Program-made: the position numbers and the translations under genes
The notes under the pieces: generated by a model
Told to the model about the DNA's origin: nothing
Seen by the model: the letters and a program-made list of their open reading frames with translations, nothing else
Databases searched by the model: none
In this document: in pieces, positions 11,409-23,292 of the stretch
How positions within the stretch are numbered: the stretch's first letter is position 1
How the letters are laid out: every line of letters begins with the position of its first letter
NCBI RefSeq assembly: GCF_029784135.1
Contig: NC_073745.1
Coordinates: forward strand, 110,091,716 to 110,155,715
Source of the DNA: Toxorhynchites rutilus septentrionalis
Lineage: Eukaryota; Arthropoda; Insecta; Diptera; Culicidae
Length of the DNA stretch: 64,000 nucleotides
Reading direction: 5' to 3'

Positions 11409-11644
11409 CTAATTGAACAGCGATTGGAGCATGTTGTCGCTGTTGTGGTGAAGCTCTTCGTGTTTATCATGAAAGCGCGGATGAACGGTGTCACCAAGAG
11501 CCTGTTTGTGCACCTTAGGCCAGAAGGGAATCCATCAGGAGGAGAGTGATGCCACAAACGGTTCCCCGGGAAGATCTCGAAGCAGCCGCTACACACACAC
11601 ACATACACGCATGGAATTCTTTCCGTTTGGATCGAGAAAGATCC

Positions 11645-11940
11645 GGAAAATAATCTGCCAGTTCCTCTAGGAATTTAAAAATACATTCATGTGAAAGAGT
11701 TTATTTGAATGTTTTCTATCCATGTAACACTGTGACTAAATATGTTTCAATCAAGTGCTATTAACAGATGGTTATCGAGTTAGCATTAACCACTGGTGGG
11801 CTTACAGTATCGAGGAAAATGTGGAAATATCTAATCGTTACTGAAAATAATCTGCCAGTTCCACTGGGAATTTAAAATTACATTCATATGAATGAGTTTA
11901 TTTTAATGTTTTCTATCCATGTAACACTGTGACCAAATAC
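11645..11940 (+). repeat. Two copies of a ~98-bp block, ~198 bp apart
   Basis: 11645-11743 and 11843-11940 share AAAATAATCTGCCAGTTCC, GAGTTTATTT and TTTTCTATCCATGTAACACT with few mismatches. It reads as a tandem duplication inside HG copy E. Confidence 0.85.
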
Positions 11941-12173
11941 ATTAGGTTTTGTGATTTTTCAATCAATCGCAATCAACAGGATAGCTTCTGAAGATTATTC
12001 TTACCCATCAGTAGGATATTTCCGTATCCAATATTGGATGCATAAAACCTTGTGCCTCCAACGTAACGCTCTCGTTTTCGAAGTTCTCCAAATATTCATT
12101 CATTCAGAATGAATTCAGATTCAACTTCATACAAATGATCTCTAAATCAACGATAGTCCTACGTCACCCTTGC

Positions 12174-12194
12174 GGTTATACCATAGATATAACC
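12174..12194 (-). other. HG terminal hairpin, copy E
   Basis: Minus strand GGTTATATC / GGTATAACC with loop TAT; one T-G wobble, the rest Watson-Crick. Confidence 0.8.
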
Positions 12195-12516
12195 CACTTC
12201 CTGTTTTTTAAACTTTTCGGTATCCCAGCCAATACTACGTAAAAGTAGGTAATTAGTAAACTATTTTGCCAATTCAGTATGGTTGACTTATTATTTAGAA
12301 ACATAAAAATGACTTAAGCTCCTAAATGAGTAGTTTGAGGGTATGACATAAAAAAAACAATTGCGCAAGTTTGCTTTATCGTGTTTTATTCATCGATTTA
12401 CCCCTCCGTTTTGACAGATGGTTGTTTACATCTAACACAAGCATAATTTTCGTAGCAGTTTAGTCAAGTTTTCTTGCACAGTGATGTGTTTTTGACGCTA
12501 AGAAAGCTTCCGAAAA
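12195..12516. other. Leader of the Tc1 pseudogene, terminal repeat not found
   Basis: This is where the 5' untranslated part and left terminal inverted repeat of the Tc1 element should be. I could not pair any part of it with sequence right of the gene. Confidence 0.4.
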
Positions 12517-13391
12517 ATGGGTGGAAAGCAAACCTCAACAAAGGTCCGAAATTTGATTGTGTGTGACTTCCAGCGTAAAAAGTCTCAACGAAACATTGCT
12601 GAGAAGTATGGGGTGAGCCGTGGTGCGGTCCAGCTGGTCATTCGGAAGCATCATATGCTCAGCAGGTTGGCCGATCGACCGGGAAGTGGACCAAAACGTG
12701 AGACAGTTGCATGAATGGACACGCTAATCATCCAAGAAGTAAAGAAAACCAACGAACGATCATTCGGGCGAATGAAAAAGGTTTGGTCTGGATCATTAGA
12801 ATCGCACCATTCGACAACGCTTGGTGGAACGGGATCTGAAGAGCTACTTCGCTAAGAAGCGCTGGAGTTCTGGAAGCGCGTTATTTGGTCGATCGAGTCC
12901 AAGTTCGAACTGTTTAACAAGAAAAGGCGACTCCGAGTGTAGTGGAATAGCGATGAAAGCCTCCAAGGACCAACATCTAAACCATCATGGTGTGGGGCTG
13001 CTTCTCGTGGGCTTGGGTGGGAAACTTAGCGCTGGTCAACGGCATTATGACTGCTGATAGGTACATCGACATTTTGTGCAAGAACCTGGAAGAATTCATG
13101 TTGAAAATGGGGCTGGAGGATAACTACACCTTTCAGCAAGATGATGACCCGAAGTATACTGCAAAGGAAACAGTAGAATTTTCCGATCGTCCCGTATCAA
13201 ACCAATGGTGTAGTCACCCCAAAGCCATGCTCCGACTTGAATCCTATGAGAATTTATGGGCGATTTTTGACTACAAGGTAAACAAAACTGATATTACGAA
13301 CAAGCAAAACTATTAAGCTGCATTTAAGAAGGCTTGAGACGAGCTGGAACCCCAACCAGTGTTGCAACAGATACTGATTTCTCTGGAAAGG
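12517..13391 (+). pseudogene. Tc1-type transposase, inactive
   Basis: Start ATG at 12517. The N-terminal helix-turn-helix is clear (QRKKSQRNIAEKYGVSRGAV), then a linker with RLADRPGSGPKR. After a stop at 12712-12714 the frame breaks repeatedly, but the catalytic core can be followed: FWKRVIWSIESKFELFNKKR, then MVWGCFSWAWVGNLALVNGI, then the second motif FQQDDDPKYTAKET, then ENLWAIFD. In Tc1 transposases the first motif is WSDES; here the aspartate codon reads ATC (Ile), so the first catalytic residue is lost. The second Asp and the Glu of ENLW survive. The copy has at least one in-frame stop and several frameshifts. Its 3' end abuts HG copy B at about 13400. Confidence 0.85.
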
Positions 13392-13860
13392 TACATATTT
13401 TTGCCGTAGAGCTACGTCTTTCAGGAAGGGTGCCAAATCAGAAAACAGGTCACGGTTTTGTGAAATAAAGTTAACGTTAATAACTATTTTCACTGTGAAC
13501 GAAATCTCATGGTTTGCATACCAATTGAATCGGAAATTCGCTAAGATTTGTTTGATATGCTAAACATTACATTTTGCCAATCTCTAAACGGTTTAAATTC
13601 ATGAAAACTGGAAGAACTTCCTTTTTTCCCATACGTTTGTTCTGCCGATTTGTGTGCTAACCCTATCCGTATTTCGAATGCTTATTACTCGAACATTTCT
13701 TAACAGATCGGAAAGATGTTTGCATCAATTGATAGGAAATATTTGTACGCGTCAATCACAATTTATAAAATGTTATTTTTCATGAGATTAACAATTGAAT
13801 AACTGTAAAATGTCAAGCGTTATTCAAACGCCCTAACTGCCAAGTTTTGATTGGCCCGAT

Positions 13861-14200
13861 ATACAGTTTCCCCAAAACAGACTTCAAAATCGATATACCT
13901 GTGGAAATCCGCTTTGCAAATATACACTATTTTTGTTCCCACCGAGCTGTGTTTCCCTAACACGAACTTCAAAATCAATGTGCCTGGGGGAATCCGCTTT
14001 GTCAAAACATGCAAATCGGGGGTATTTTCCCCCACTAAACTGTGTTTCCCTAACACGCACTTCAAAATTAATGTGCCTGGGGGAATCCGCTTTGCAAATA
14101 CATGCAAGTCGGGGTATTTTTTGGTGTTGAGTACTTTAGTGCTAGCTTGTCGTTGTGCAGACCGGAATATGTTTCCCTAAAACGTACTTTGAAACTGTGA
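13861..14200 (-). repeat. ~93-bp minisatellite, about 3.5 units (HG copy B)
   Basis: Same unit as at 5310-5715, inverted: TGTGTTTCCCTAACACG, CTTCAAAATCAATGTGCCTG, GGGAATCCGCTTTG. Open frames on both strands are artefacts of the repeat. Confidence 0.9.
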
Positions 14201-14517
14201 AGCCTGGGAAAATCGTCATTTCAGATACTGGAGGTGAATGAACCTTCGCGGTTCGAGAACTACGAGAACATGAAATGTGCGATAATTTCAGAGGAAAATG
14301 TAAAATACAATGATCGTTTGACAATTCTCCCGTTCTCATATTTTGGTAGTCCTAGGCATCCTAGGCATATCAAACGTAAAAGGACGTTCATCATATTTTT
14401 TTGTAACGAAGAACATAATCTATTACAAAAAGTTCGATGCATTCTAAAATAATATTCGAAGTGCAAAACAAGTGGATTGCATAATATAATTGCGAAGTTC
14501 TTCGTCGAAAACATGCG

Positions 14518-14538
14518 GTCGTGTCCTAGATACAACCC
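14518..14538 (-). other. HG terminal hairpin, copy B
   Basis: Minus strand GGTTGTATC / GACACGACC, loop TAG; one mismatch and one wobble. Confidence 0.65.
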
Positions 14539-15344
14539 CTTACAATTTTTCGTTATATTTTGGTATACAGATTCTGTACGTTACAGATTATAGATTTTCG
14601 TCATAAAGTACAGATAGCTAAAGGGTTTTCCGTTTGTTTCTTTTATTTATTACTTTTTTTTGCTCAACAAAAAAACCCGATCGGCATTCGGATTTCGCAA
14701 TCCGATCGAGTTCGAAAATTTTGCATTCTGCTATCCGTTCGTCTCAAATCCAAACAGGCGATGAGTTTCGAGCTTCGAACTTCCCTCGCTGTAGTCAGAC
14801 AACTGTGAGATCAAAACAAAAACAAAACCCGACACAGAAATTTTCGTCCGTGGACCGACCAAGCACTTTTGGTTGAGAGTCGAAACCATTTTATTATTCT
14901 TCTGCTTCAGCACTTTTCAGAAAAACCAAACGCTTTTTGAAGGAAATGAAATGAAATTGAAAATGATTGACGAATGTGATGTTTTGCCAGACGACCATTT
15001 GAAAAGTCTGCGAAAAAAATCTTAAATGACGAGGTGTACAAATATATGTTACCACCACAATAATCGCAAAGTAATCTTTGAAAAAACACCGTTAGCGCAG
15101 AGAACTGCACCATGTTATAAAGAAAAGAAATACCATATCCCTGCAGCCTGCAACTGAAATTATAAGTCTGCAACAGAATGAAGTATGCAACAAAAATTAA
15201 ATATCAACAAATTTGCAAACATGTGTGCAAATTTGGCATCCTTGCCCAGATGAGAAACAAATTTCGAAACAATTCGAAGTCGAACGGGTTACAGAACGCA
15301 ACATTAATTATTAACCCGATCGGGTTCCCGAAGTGGATAATTTA
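14539..15344. other. A/T-rich stretch, nothing recognised
   Basis: Short overlapping open frames only; no domain recognised. Confidence 0.4.
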
Positions 15345-15540
15345 GACGCAAATATGTTTTTTTCGCACTGAAATGCATATAAACCATCGAAAAAAACTAG
15401 AAGGACGATAACTTCGTCAAATATGCTCCTTTGCATATACCGCACAAAAAAAACTCACACAAGAACTGAAAACCGCACAAAAAAAAATCTCAAAAAAAAA
15501 ATTCGCACAAAAAAACCCGCACAAAAACAAGTTTTACTGT
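15345..15540 (+). repeat. Dispersed repeat with a pogo-like end, copy 1
   Basis: Shares TTTCGCACTGAAATGCATAT, AAACCATCGAAAAAAACTA and a terminal GTTTTACTGTA with 41160-41295. The inverse of the end is CAGTAAAAC next to TA, as in pogo/Tigger-like Tc1/mariner elements. In between are several CCGCACAAAAA stretches. The other end was not found. Confidence 0.55.
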
Positions 15541-16709
15541 ATGTGAAGCTTCATGTGAAAGACAGATTTGTGCTTCATGCATGTCTCTGTTGTTGTCCTG
15601 GTCTCTCTTTCAGCGTTGTATTTCAAACGTTTCCAAGGTTCTACGATAGGAATTTATAAGATTTGGAGAACGAATTCCGAATCCTAAAAAAAATTTTTTT
15701 GGAATCACAGTTTCAGAAAAAGAACATGTGTAGAATTTGTGGACAAAAAATGGATGCCTTAAAAAAGTATTCTAGTCTAGAAATTTGAAAAAAATCAAAA
15801 AAATTTTCCTTCATATTTCTGTAGTTTAAGCATTCAAGAATATACCCTAGAAAGGACTCCTATTATTAACCGAGTTAGAGCCATTTCAGTGATGCGGCAT
15901 TTAACCTGGTACGGCCGTAACAATGAACTTCAAACGCGTTTTTCTCGAAACTAGTTTTTTCAAACTGGCGTACACGATGCCTCATGTTCTACTGAACCGA
16001 TTCTTGTCGAATTTATATGAATACAATCTGCAGGCAACTCTCTATCGCATGAACCTCTGGAAAATCATATTTTTTAAATTTTACTATTTTAAAAAAATCG
16101 GAAAACGTAAAAAAATACTTTTTAAACCTCATTTTGTTTTTCAAACGACTGCCATTTTCCAAACAAAGATGTTTTGAATCGTGTACGCCATGGCACAACT
16201 TTTTTTTATCCTTCTCACTTCATCAGCTCTTAACTATTCTTGTTATGAAATTTTTTCTCCGTTCAATTTTTGTTTTATTGTTAAAAGATAGATAAACAAA
16301 TTATGATATAATGGATAGTAGAAATATTCTTTGCTTTATTTCTATGGAACTCGGAAAAACGTCCGAAATTCTCTACACTAGAATACTCCCTTAAAAGAAT
16401 TGAAGGTTTATTCGCGTTTTCTGCGCACCTATGCCTTGTTCTTAACGTCCTCACTATGCCACACTTTGTTAATGTAGATTTACAATGAATATAGTATTTG
16501 TAATAAGTTAGTAAGTATATATAATATTTTGCATGAAGTAAATGACTATTTATGAGTATGAATAGAGAGTATGGAGTGTATGCCAAAGCGTTGTCAGATG
16601 GTTATCTAGGCCAAAGGGGTCATATTCAGTGTTGCCACATTTTCATTTGTACCAGAATGGAAAAAATCTTTCTCATCTGTACGTTTTCTTCAAAAAATCT
16701 GTACCATTG
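15541..16709. other. A/T-rich stretch, nothing recognised
   Basis: The open frame at 15923-16177 has no recognisable product. The last 100 bp (AAAATCTGTACC words) recur around 19380-19460, just beyond the foldback element, so the foldback may sit in an older repeat. Confidence 0.4.
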
Positions 16710-17515
16710 CACTATGGTCCAGGAGGTGCATTTAAGTGGAAATTAGCATCTAGAGCTCGACAGTGATTCGCTAGACAAAAACTGTCTTCGACAAAGTTGT
16801 TACATATAATAGAGCGCTCATTTTTATGTTATCAAAAATAGGGTGACCAAAATTGTCGATGAAATGAAAAATCTAACTTTCTTATCTTTATAGATAGAGG
16901 TAAACATAGTTCAACAATATTGTAGCCCTGGTTATTTTAAGTAACTTTGTGGAACAATATTTCTTTCTATCTTTTCAAATAACCGATATAGCGCTTTTTC
17001 TCTAGGTTGAGTTAGGGTTACCATGAAAAAAAAGGTTTTTTTGCTCTAACTTTTATATGTAAAATTCTACATCAAAACTGTCTTCGAATGACTTTTAGAG
17101 CTTTCCAATCCACGCATTTTACGGTGCATAACTTGTATGTATCTTAATTCAAGTTATTGATATTTTTCGCCGAAAGCACGACCTTTTCATTTGCTAGTCG
17201 TTCTTTTTGGGGCAAACATAATAAAAAATTATTGATGACATTTTAAAGAGCACATTTGATTCTACATAAGGTGTCACTTCCAAAAGAGTGTTATTTTTTG
17301 TATTTGAGTAAATTAAATTTGAAATTATGAATTTTTGCATATAAATGAACAAGTTGCAATATTTAAATCCATATAGTAGGCGTAGACTTTAAAGCAGCAT
17401 CACTTCAGTTCAGTCTTATAGCCACTCAACATGGAGGTTCAAAGAAGACACATTTTTGTTTTTGTTTTCGGTGGACGAAATATAGAAGACGTTATATAAT
17501 TATTACGAGAAAAAT
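16710..17515 (+). repeat. Left inverted arm of the foldback
   Basis: Contains the uninterrupted form of the SINE target (GCGTAGACTTTAAAGC), i.e. the empty site matching the interrupted right arm. Confidence 0.88.
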
Positions 17516-18019
17516 GCCAAGATATAAATGCTGAGCCAAAAGATGAAGCGTAACCGTGTTCGGGAAATTACAGAAAAATTTTCTGCTGAAGAACTGGGCT
17601 TCGCAACAGCTTCGGATACAGTATTATCTCAGTAATAGGCAAACACCAGAGTATTCCGATCTTCTGATTCCGGAAAATGCTGAGCATTTGATTTTGTAGT
17701 TTTTTATTTGTATGATTTTTATTTATTACTATGAATTTAATTTCCATTATAACAACTAAAACAAGTTAATATGTACATAAGGAAGATTATAAAAATAAAT
17801 TTTAATAAAACAATAGGAACAACAAAAGTTTGGTAAAATAATGTCATCAATCAACTCATCGCCAGTAAAATATGTCAATATATTACTAAAAAATAACACG
17901 TCGAGCCCCGAGTTGTTCTTCATACGGTTTCTATTCAGGAAGCATTTGATAATTTGTCGGTCCCCGCTTTTCTTTTTATACAATAAATATATTTTATTGT
18001 AGAAAAAGAAAATAGTCAG

Positions 18020-19108
18020 ATTTTTCTCGTAATAATTGTATAACGTCTTCTATAGTTCGTCCACCGAAAAAGGAAATCAACAATGTGTCTTCTTTGAACC
18101 TCCATGTTGAGTGGCTATAAGACTGAACTGAAGTGATGCTGCTTTAAAGTCTACGCTTCTTCTTCTTCTTCTTCAATGGCACTAACGTTCCTAGAGGAAC
18201 TTCGCCGTCTCAACGTAGTATTACTTGCGTCATTTTTATTAGTACTTAGTTGAGATTTCTATGCCAAATAACACGCCTTGAATGCATTCTGAGTGGCAAG
18301 CTCTAGAATACGCGTGATCACAGTGCAAGTCGGAGGAAATTTCTTTGACGAAAAATTCCCCCGACCAGAACGGGAATTGAACCCGAACCCCCGGCATGTT
18401 AGTTATGACGCTAACCACTCGACCACGGGAAAGTCTACGCTTACTATATGCATTTAAATATTGCTACTTGTTCATTTATATGCAAAAACTCATAATTTCA
18501 AATTTAATTTACTCAAATATAAAAAATAACACTCTTTTGAAAGTTTCACCTTATGTAGAGTCAAATGTGCTCTTTAAAATTCTATCAATAATTTTTTATT
18601 ATGTTTGCCACAAAAAGAACGACAAGCAAATGAAAAGGTCGTGTTTTCGGGGAAAAAACATCAATAACTTTGAGTAGCATTAAGACACATACAAGTTATG
18701 CACCGTAAAATGCGTAGATTGGAAAGCTCTAAAGATCATTCAAAGACAGTTTTGATGTAGAATTTTACATATAAAAGTTAGAGCAAAAAAACCTTTTTTT
18801 TCATGGTAACCCTAACTCAATCTAGAGAAAAAGCGTTATATCTGTTATTTGAAGAGATAGAAAGAAATATTGTTCCACAAAGTTATTTAAATTAACCAGA
18901 GCTACAATATTGTCGAACTATGTTTACCTCTATCTATAAAGATAAGAAAGTTAGATTTTTTATTACATCGTAAATTTTGGTCACCCTATTTTTGAAATGA
19001 GCGCTCTATTATATGTAACAACTTTGTCGAAGACAGTTTTTGTCTAGCGAATCACTGTCGAGCTCTAGATGCTAATTTCCACTTAAGTGCACCTCCTGGA
19101 CCATAGTG
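18020..19108 (-). repeat. Right inverted arm of the foldback, carrying a SINE
   Basis: The inverse of the left arm, interrupted at 18159-18429 by a tRNA-derived SINE. Both arms show scattered independent substitutions. Confidence 0.88.
18159..18429 (-). mobile_element. tRNA-derived SINE (Feilai-like), full length, minus strand
   Basis: 271 bp flanked by perfect 13-bp direct repeats AAAGTCTACGCTT (18146-18158 and 18430-18442). On the minus strand the head has a box A (GTGGTCGAGTGGTTAGCG) and a box B (GGTTCAATTCC), the internal RNA polymerase III promoter of a tRNA; the body carries ACTTGCACTGTGATCACGCG and GGCGTGTTATTTGGC; the 3' end is a (GAA)n run. It matches the plus-strand copy at 49283-49554 along its whole length. 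The Feilai label is from memory of Aedes SINEs and should be checked. Confidence 0.88.
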
Positions 19109-20009
19109 CATTGGAGTTATTCATTGTAGAGAAAAATCATGTAATATGGATAAAAAACCCTTATTTGTTTACTAGAAAAGATTATATTTATTTGATTACT
19201 TCATATCTAGATCTACCTACTACCAATACTAGTACTTACATATTAACGCGCCCGATAATTTAAATTTTTCCGTAATGAAATTTATTCTGCCGTAAATTTA
19301 GAGGGGGGCGAAGTCACCATCCAACGAGGAGACTAAAATAAAATTTTCGAGAGAAATTTCACACGCGAAAAAAAATCTGTACTAATCTGTGCTTTTTGAC
19401 GAAAATCTGTAATCTGTACCGTACAGAATCTTCACCAAAAATAACGACAAAATCTGTACCTTTCCAGATAAATCCTACGTGTAGCAACGCTGGTCATATA
19501 TTTTTGCGCCCATCAGTGAAGTGATATAATCAAAGATGTTCCTGAAAACCATACGGAAAATCGAGTACCCGAAACGATTGAAAATGGATTAAGCGCCGAC
19601 GCAAATGCGTTCCAATTCACAAGCAATGCTTTGAAGAGTATATCAATTTCGAATATGACAAGTTGTGCTATGAATTTTCTGATTGCATACTCATACCAAT
19701 ATGGAGCAACAAAGTGCTCCTCTGTTGTGACGACATTGTTTATTACATCACGATCGGGCAAAGTAAGACAGTTCACAGACAAGTGTTTCCAAACTTGTAA
19801 GTTTGCTTTGCTTTTGTTTTTATAAATTTCAAACGATCTTCACAACGACCTACCAAAAAACTCTTGAACATGCCCGAAACGAACGATGATATGTGTTCTA
19901 TCAAACATCGCCACTCGAGAACGAATTCTTCTTCTGCGATCGGTCCACCACTTACTCGTGCAGAACCCCCCACTTGAGTCAGAAGTCCTATTCATTCCCG
20001 TCAAGAAAT
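19109..20009. other. A/T-rich stretch, one coding-like patch
   Basis: A plus-strand frame over about 19580-19800 (RRRKCVPIHKQCFEEYINFE, LCYEFSDCILIPIWSNK) reads somewhat like protein but lacks a start and a recognised domain; the ORF on the opposite strand (19513-19782) overlaps it. I cannot call a gene. Confidence 0.35.
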
Positions 20010-20960
20010 CGTGCGCCTCCTATCGAGATCCAACAGTTCGCGAAGATCTCGAGAACCTTCAAGCTTTTTTTTCTCAACCTGTACATCTCGAATATCTCTC
20101 AAGTGCCACCAAAAAGATCCACAAAAGTGTGAATCAATAAACATCGCTGCCATTGGCTTGCCGGGTATTTATGAATATTCCAACATCACACAGTTTAGCA
20201 CTTGTTGTTGGCGGCCGACCTTCACGCTGGACAGTGATATGCGGCAATCATGTCGTGATGTGTCTGGCTTGGTTCCTGAAGCAGGTCGGCAACCTCGTTC
20301 TTTGCCTTTTTTGCCCCTTTGTTTCCATCACCCTCGAATGATTATCTGCGGTGCATTGCAGCGCGGTGAACCAATTCTGTGCCTTCATTTTTCATCGTCT
20401 AATCTCAGCTGTCAATCGAGGTTATGAATTGAACAAAAAAAAAATTGTGTGTGGCGTGGAATTTTGACTTAATTGAAAAATAAATAAATGCTGCTTTATA
20501 TCTGCTGCATTCAAAGTTTGAACGGTGCGCGTTCGAGTGGAGGAGGGAATCGGAAATCTGAAAATCGGTGTTTGAAGAATTCAAATTCTACCATGATAAA
20601 TGTTTCGCCATTTGTTTTAATCTCTGATAAGACCCTGTGTCTTGGGGGACTCGAGGTGTCACACGCTGAGTCGAATTTCGGGATTCTGATAGAAATGGGG
20701 GCGATAGGAAAGTGCGTCACCGCAAACGGTGGCAATCAGTCGTGATTGGTGGTGGCAATTCCACATCTACCCGGGGGATAGTGTTTGTGTTTGGCGTAGG
20801 AAAGGTGGAAACGAGTCGCAGCCCGGGTTGCCAGATGGCAGATTATTGTCGAGTCATTTCTATCTCATCCCCGTAAAAAAATCGAATGCCATTTACGTAG
20901 ACTTTTTGGAATCTGCTGATTTTTACGGAATTTTCCGAGGTATAATAATTAAACGTGGCT
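20010..20960. other. G/C-balanced stretch, no supported gene
   Basis: Base composition is less A/T-rich than the surroundings and I see no repeat here. The 138-codon frame at 20011-20427 has no recognisable domain. Possibly unique host non-coding DNA. Confidence 0.35.
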
Positions 20961-22100
20961 GTTGAGGGTATAGGGTTTTAGATAGCTGACCCGGAATTTT
21001 TCAGAAAGTGCTCTTATTTTATCATATGTGATGAAAAAATTCTCCTACGTATATGGTTCAATCTCAACCATGAGTTGACATTATTTGGCTCTAATTCAAA
21101 TCGTATACTACTTTGAACGATTCTGTTGACTCCATTTGGAAATTGAAAAAAAACATACATTTGTAATCCTTTAAAATTCCTGGATTTAAATAACATTTTT
21201 GAAGTAAGAAACTTACAAGTTACAAGTTAGTGTTTTCTTTTCTTATTATTCTCCCCCCAGAAATGTGTGATAAACTTTATTGTATAATTCTATTATTCTA
21301 TGCTAGGCTATGATGACAGTGGATGCGACTTTGTGCGAAAGTGTGGCCTTGCGAATCGAATGCAATTGTCGCTTCGTTCGAACTCGTCTGCTTTGCGCGA
21401 ACAAAATTGTTTGTTTCTTTTTGTCGGTTATTGTACACTAAAATTTTCGTAAAAACTCCGATCCACTGTCACCTTAGACTTTTAGATGCGTCCAATAGGA
21501 AAATAATGTAAAGGAAAGCACAGGGATACGAAATATTTTATATTTACGTTAAATACTCATGTTATTTCTAAAAATGAATTCCGACTTATTGGAAAAAAAC
21601 ATCCACGCTAATAAAAAAAAGGTCTAATATAGTGAAGAAATTCCATTTGAGGCAAGGTATCTCGATTCTATCTCTCTAATATACATATCAAATTCAAGAG
21701 TCTAATTCTCAATGTTAGCGTTACGTAGTTACGTAGTTACGTAGTTACGTAGTTACGTAGTTACTTTATTCACTCAAAATAAATATTTAGCTCATTTTTT
21801 GACATCCTCATGCTTTACTTAAAAATTGAAAAGCTTAAAAGCTTAAAAGTTTCATTAAATGAATGCTTAAAAGTTTCATTAAATGAGATATCCACCCATA
21901 CTGATAAAGCATTTACTCAAGGAAGAAGCGAGTCTGTGTATAACATATATGCCACAGCAATATAAGGGCAATGTAGGGCGGCTCGCATACCGGAGAAATA
22001 AGCAACTAGCAACATGCAATTAGCAATATTATTGTCAATGGGGTTTTCTATTTGATTTTTGTTGATCTCGCACACAGACGCTATACGATATCGCTATCGC
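20961..22100. other. A/T-rich stretch with a small 8-bp array
   Basis: Apart from the array at 21721-21764 and a small duplication of AAAAGTTTCATTAAATGA at about 21838-21885, nothing is recognised. Confidence 0.45.
21721..21764. repeat. 8-bp tandem array (TTACGTAG)n, 5.5 copies
   Basis: Perfect short array. Its period equals that of the large arrays at 2545 and 41316, but the unit is unrelated. Confidence 0.95.
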
Positions 22101-22180
22101 CTTTTTTTTATCCCATTTATTTATTTTAGGCTCATTAGCATTTTAGCCGTAGCTAGGAGCTCGTTACATCAGAGCAGAGC
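22101..22180 (-). mobile_element. SINE-B fragment, 3' end only (minus strand)
   Basis: On the minus strand it ends GGCTAAAATGCTAATGAGCC, then TAAAATAAATAAATGGGAT and poly-A, the tail shared with the copies at 33.5, 48.4 and 55.0 kb. The head is absent. Confidence 0.65.
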
Positions 22181-23292
22181 CAATGCGTACGAGAGCAAAT
22201 ACGAATGGCAACTAAAAGTATCGAAGGTGCTATTAACATGTACAAGAAATGAACAAGTTCTATGTTCCGCGCAACGAAAACAAGTAACACACACAAAGAT
22301 AAACACTGATGACTAGAAGCAACCTATAATCATTTTTCGCCTGCTTTGTCGTGGCTCGGATGGTTGTGTTAATTGCAATCCCAGATGCAGTTCAAGTTCA
22401 CAGTTCATAGCTCAAAGGGAAACACAAAACACAAAACGAGCAGAATAAGCGACGTTTGTTGTTTCGGGCACAGAAAGATTCTGATAATTTTCCTCAGGAG
22501 AGATGCAATACTTATATGCTAGCGACAGCTTACTTACTATGCAATGGTTGAGTTTACTTCGCAAATATTTACTTTTCGCTATCCCCCTTCGTTGTTTCTT
22601 TCCTAGCGGCTGCATAAGTTGCCCGTTATTGACACCTCTGTTCGGGAAAGCACACAAATGGGCAGAACAAATGTATGGGAAATGGGAATGTTTCCAATTT
22701 TCATCAATTTAAACCATATGCAGACTATGAAATTTGATGTATAGTATATCAGACAAATCTTAGGAAATTTCCGATTCGATTGGTATGCAAATGCGTTAAC
22801 CCGAAGAGCTACCGCCAAACGGAAACAGCCAGGATCCAGGATGCGTAGAGAACTAAGCTTCAGAAACAACAGAGCGAGCGGTGTTTCGAGACGAAGTTCA
22901 GTACGGCTGAGCAAGTGTGGCTCACGACTTATTAGCAAAAGCTACTGTACAAGAACCCCTGAGCCCGAAGATCCACAGTCGGATCAATAACTACTATGCG
23001 ATCTGGTCTCCTAATACGACGAGACGAGCACACAGTTTAACGATACGGATCGATTGTCCCTCTCATTATTCCGAAGTAGTCACATTTCCGCAGGCTGACA
23101 AGTGCAGCATTTGGGAGACCCCTGTACAACATCGCGACAACATTAATCAGCACGTGTACCATATGCCACCGTGTAAGTATTAGTGAATCATATATATTCC
23201 ACATTGAATAGTGGTAGCGTGTTCGTTGCATCTGTTAGATGTTTTCGAAGCTCCCATTTTTATAAACGCAGTGAGCAAATGCAGGCAAACTT
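22181..23292. other. Stretch without a recognised feature
   Basis: Several short frames on both strands, none with a domain. No repeat unit seen. Confidence 0.4.

Larger units (their letters stand above)
11166..12194 (-). mobile_element. HG repeat family, copy E (minus strand)
   Basis: On the minus strand it begins with the hairpin (12174-12194), continues with GGTGACGTAGGACTA, and ends at 11166-11190 with GAAAGACGTAGTCCTACGTC. The ends are those of copies A, B and C, but the interior differs: it has no minisatellite and instead carries a TATA/initiator core promoter on the plus strand and a duplicated ~98-bp block. Ends shared with different interiors suggest either internal replacement or capture of foreign DNA. 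Confidence 0.55.
13403..14538 (-). mobile_element. HG repeat family, copy B (minus strand)
   Basis: On the minus strand: hairpin (14518-14538); a stretch (14440-14230) matching copy A; minisatellite units (14200-13861); the A/T-rich tail (13850-13580) with the same CAATTGATGCAAACATCTTTC word; and the end GAAAGACGTAGCTCTACGGC at about 13417-13398. The order is identical to copy A, which defines the element's architecture. Confidence 0.6.
16710..19108. mobile_element. Foldback DNA element with ~800-bp inverted arms
   Basis: The left arm (16710-17515) and right arm (18020-19108 less a SINE) are inverse copies over ~806 and ~805 bp, with scattered mismatches. Ends are CACTATGGTCCAGGAGGTGC and the inverse; CATTG flanks both sides (16705-16709 and 19109-19113), a candidate 5-bp target duplication (ATT or CATTG; the TIR limit is not certain). 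The 504-bp centre has a short plus-strand frame ending PEYSDLLIPENAEHLIL and a 75-codon minus-strand frame (17756-17983). Neither is a recognised transposase. A diverged piece of the outer arm lies at 60030-60235. CACTA-type ends recall CMC or Chapaev elements, but this is only a guess. Confidence 0.8.
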
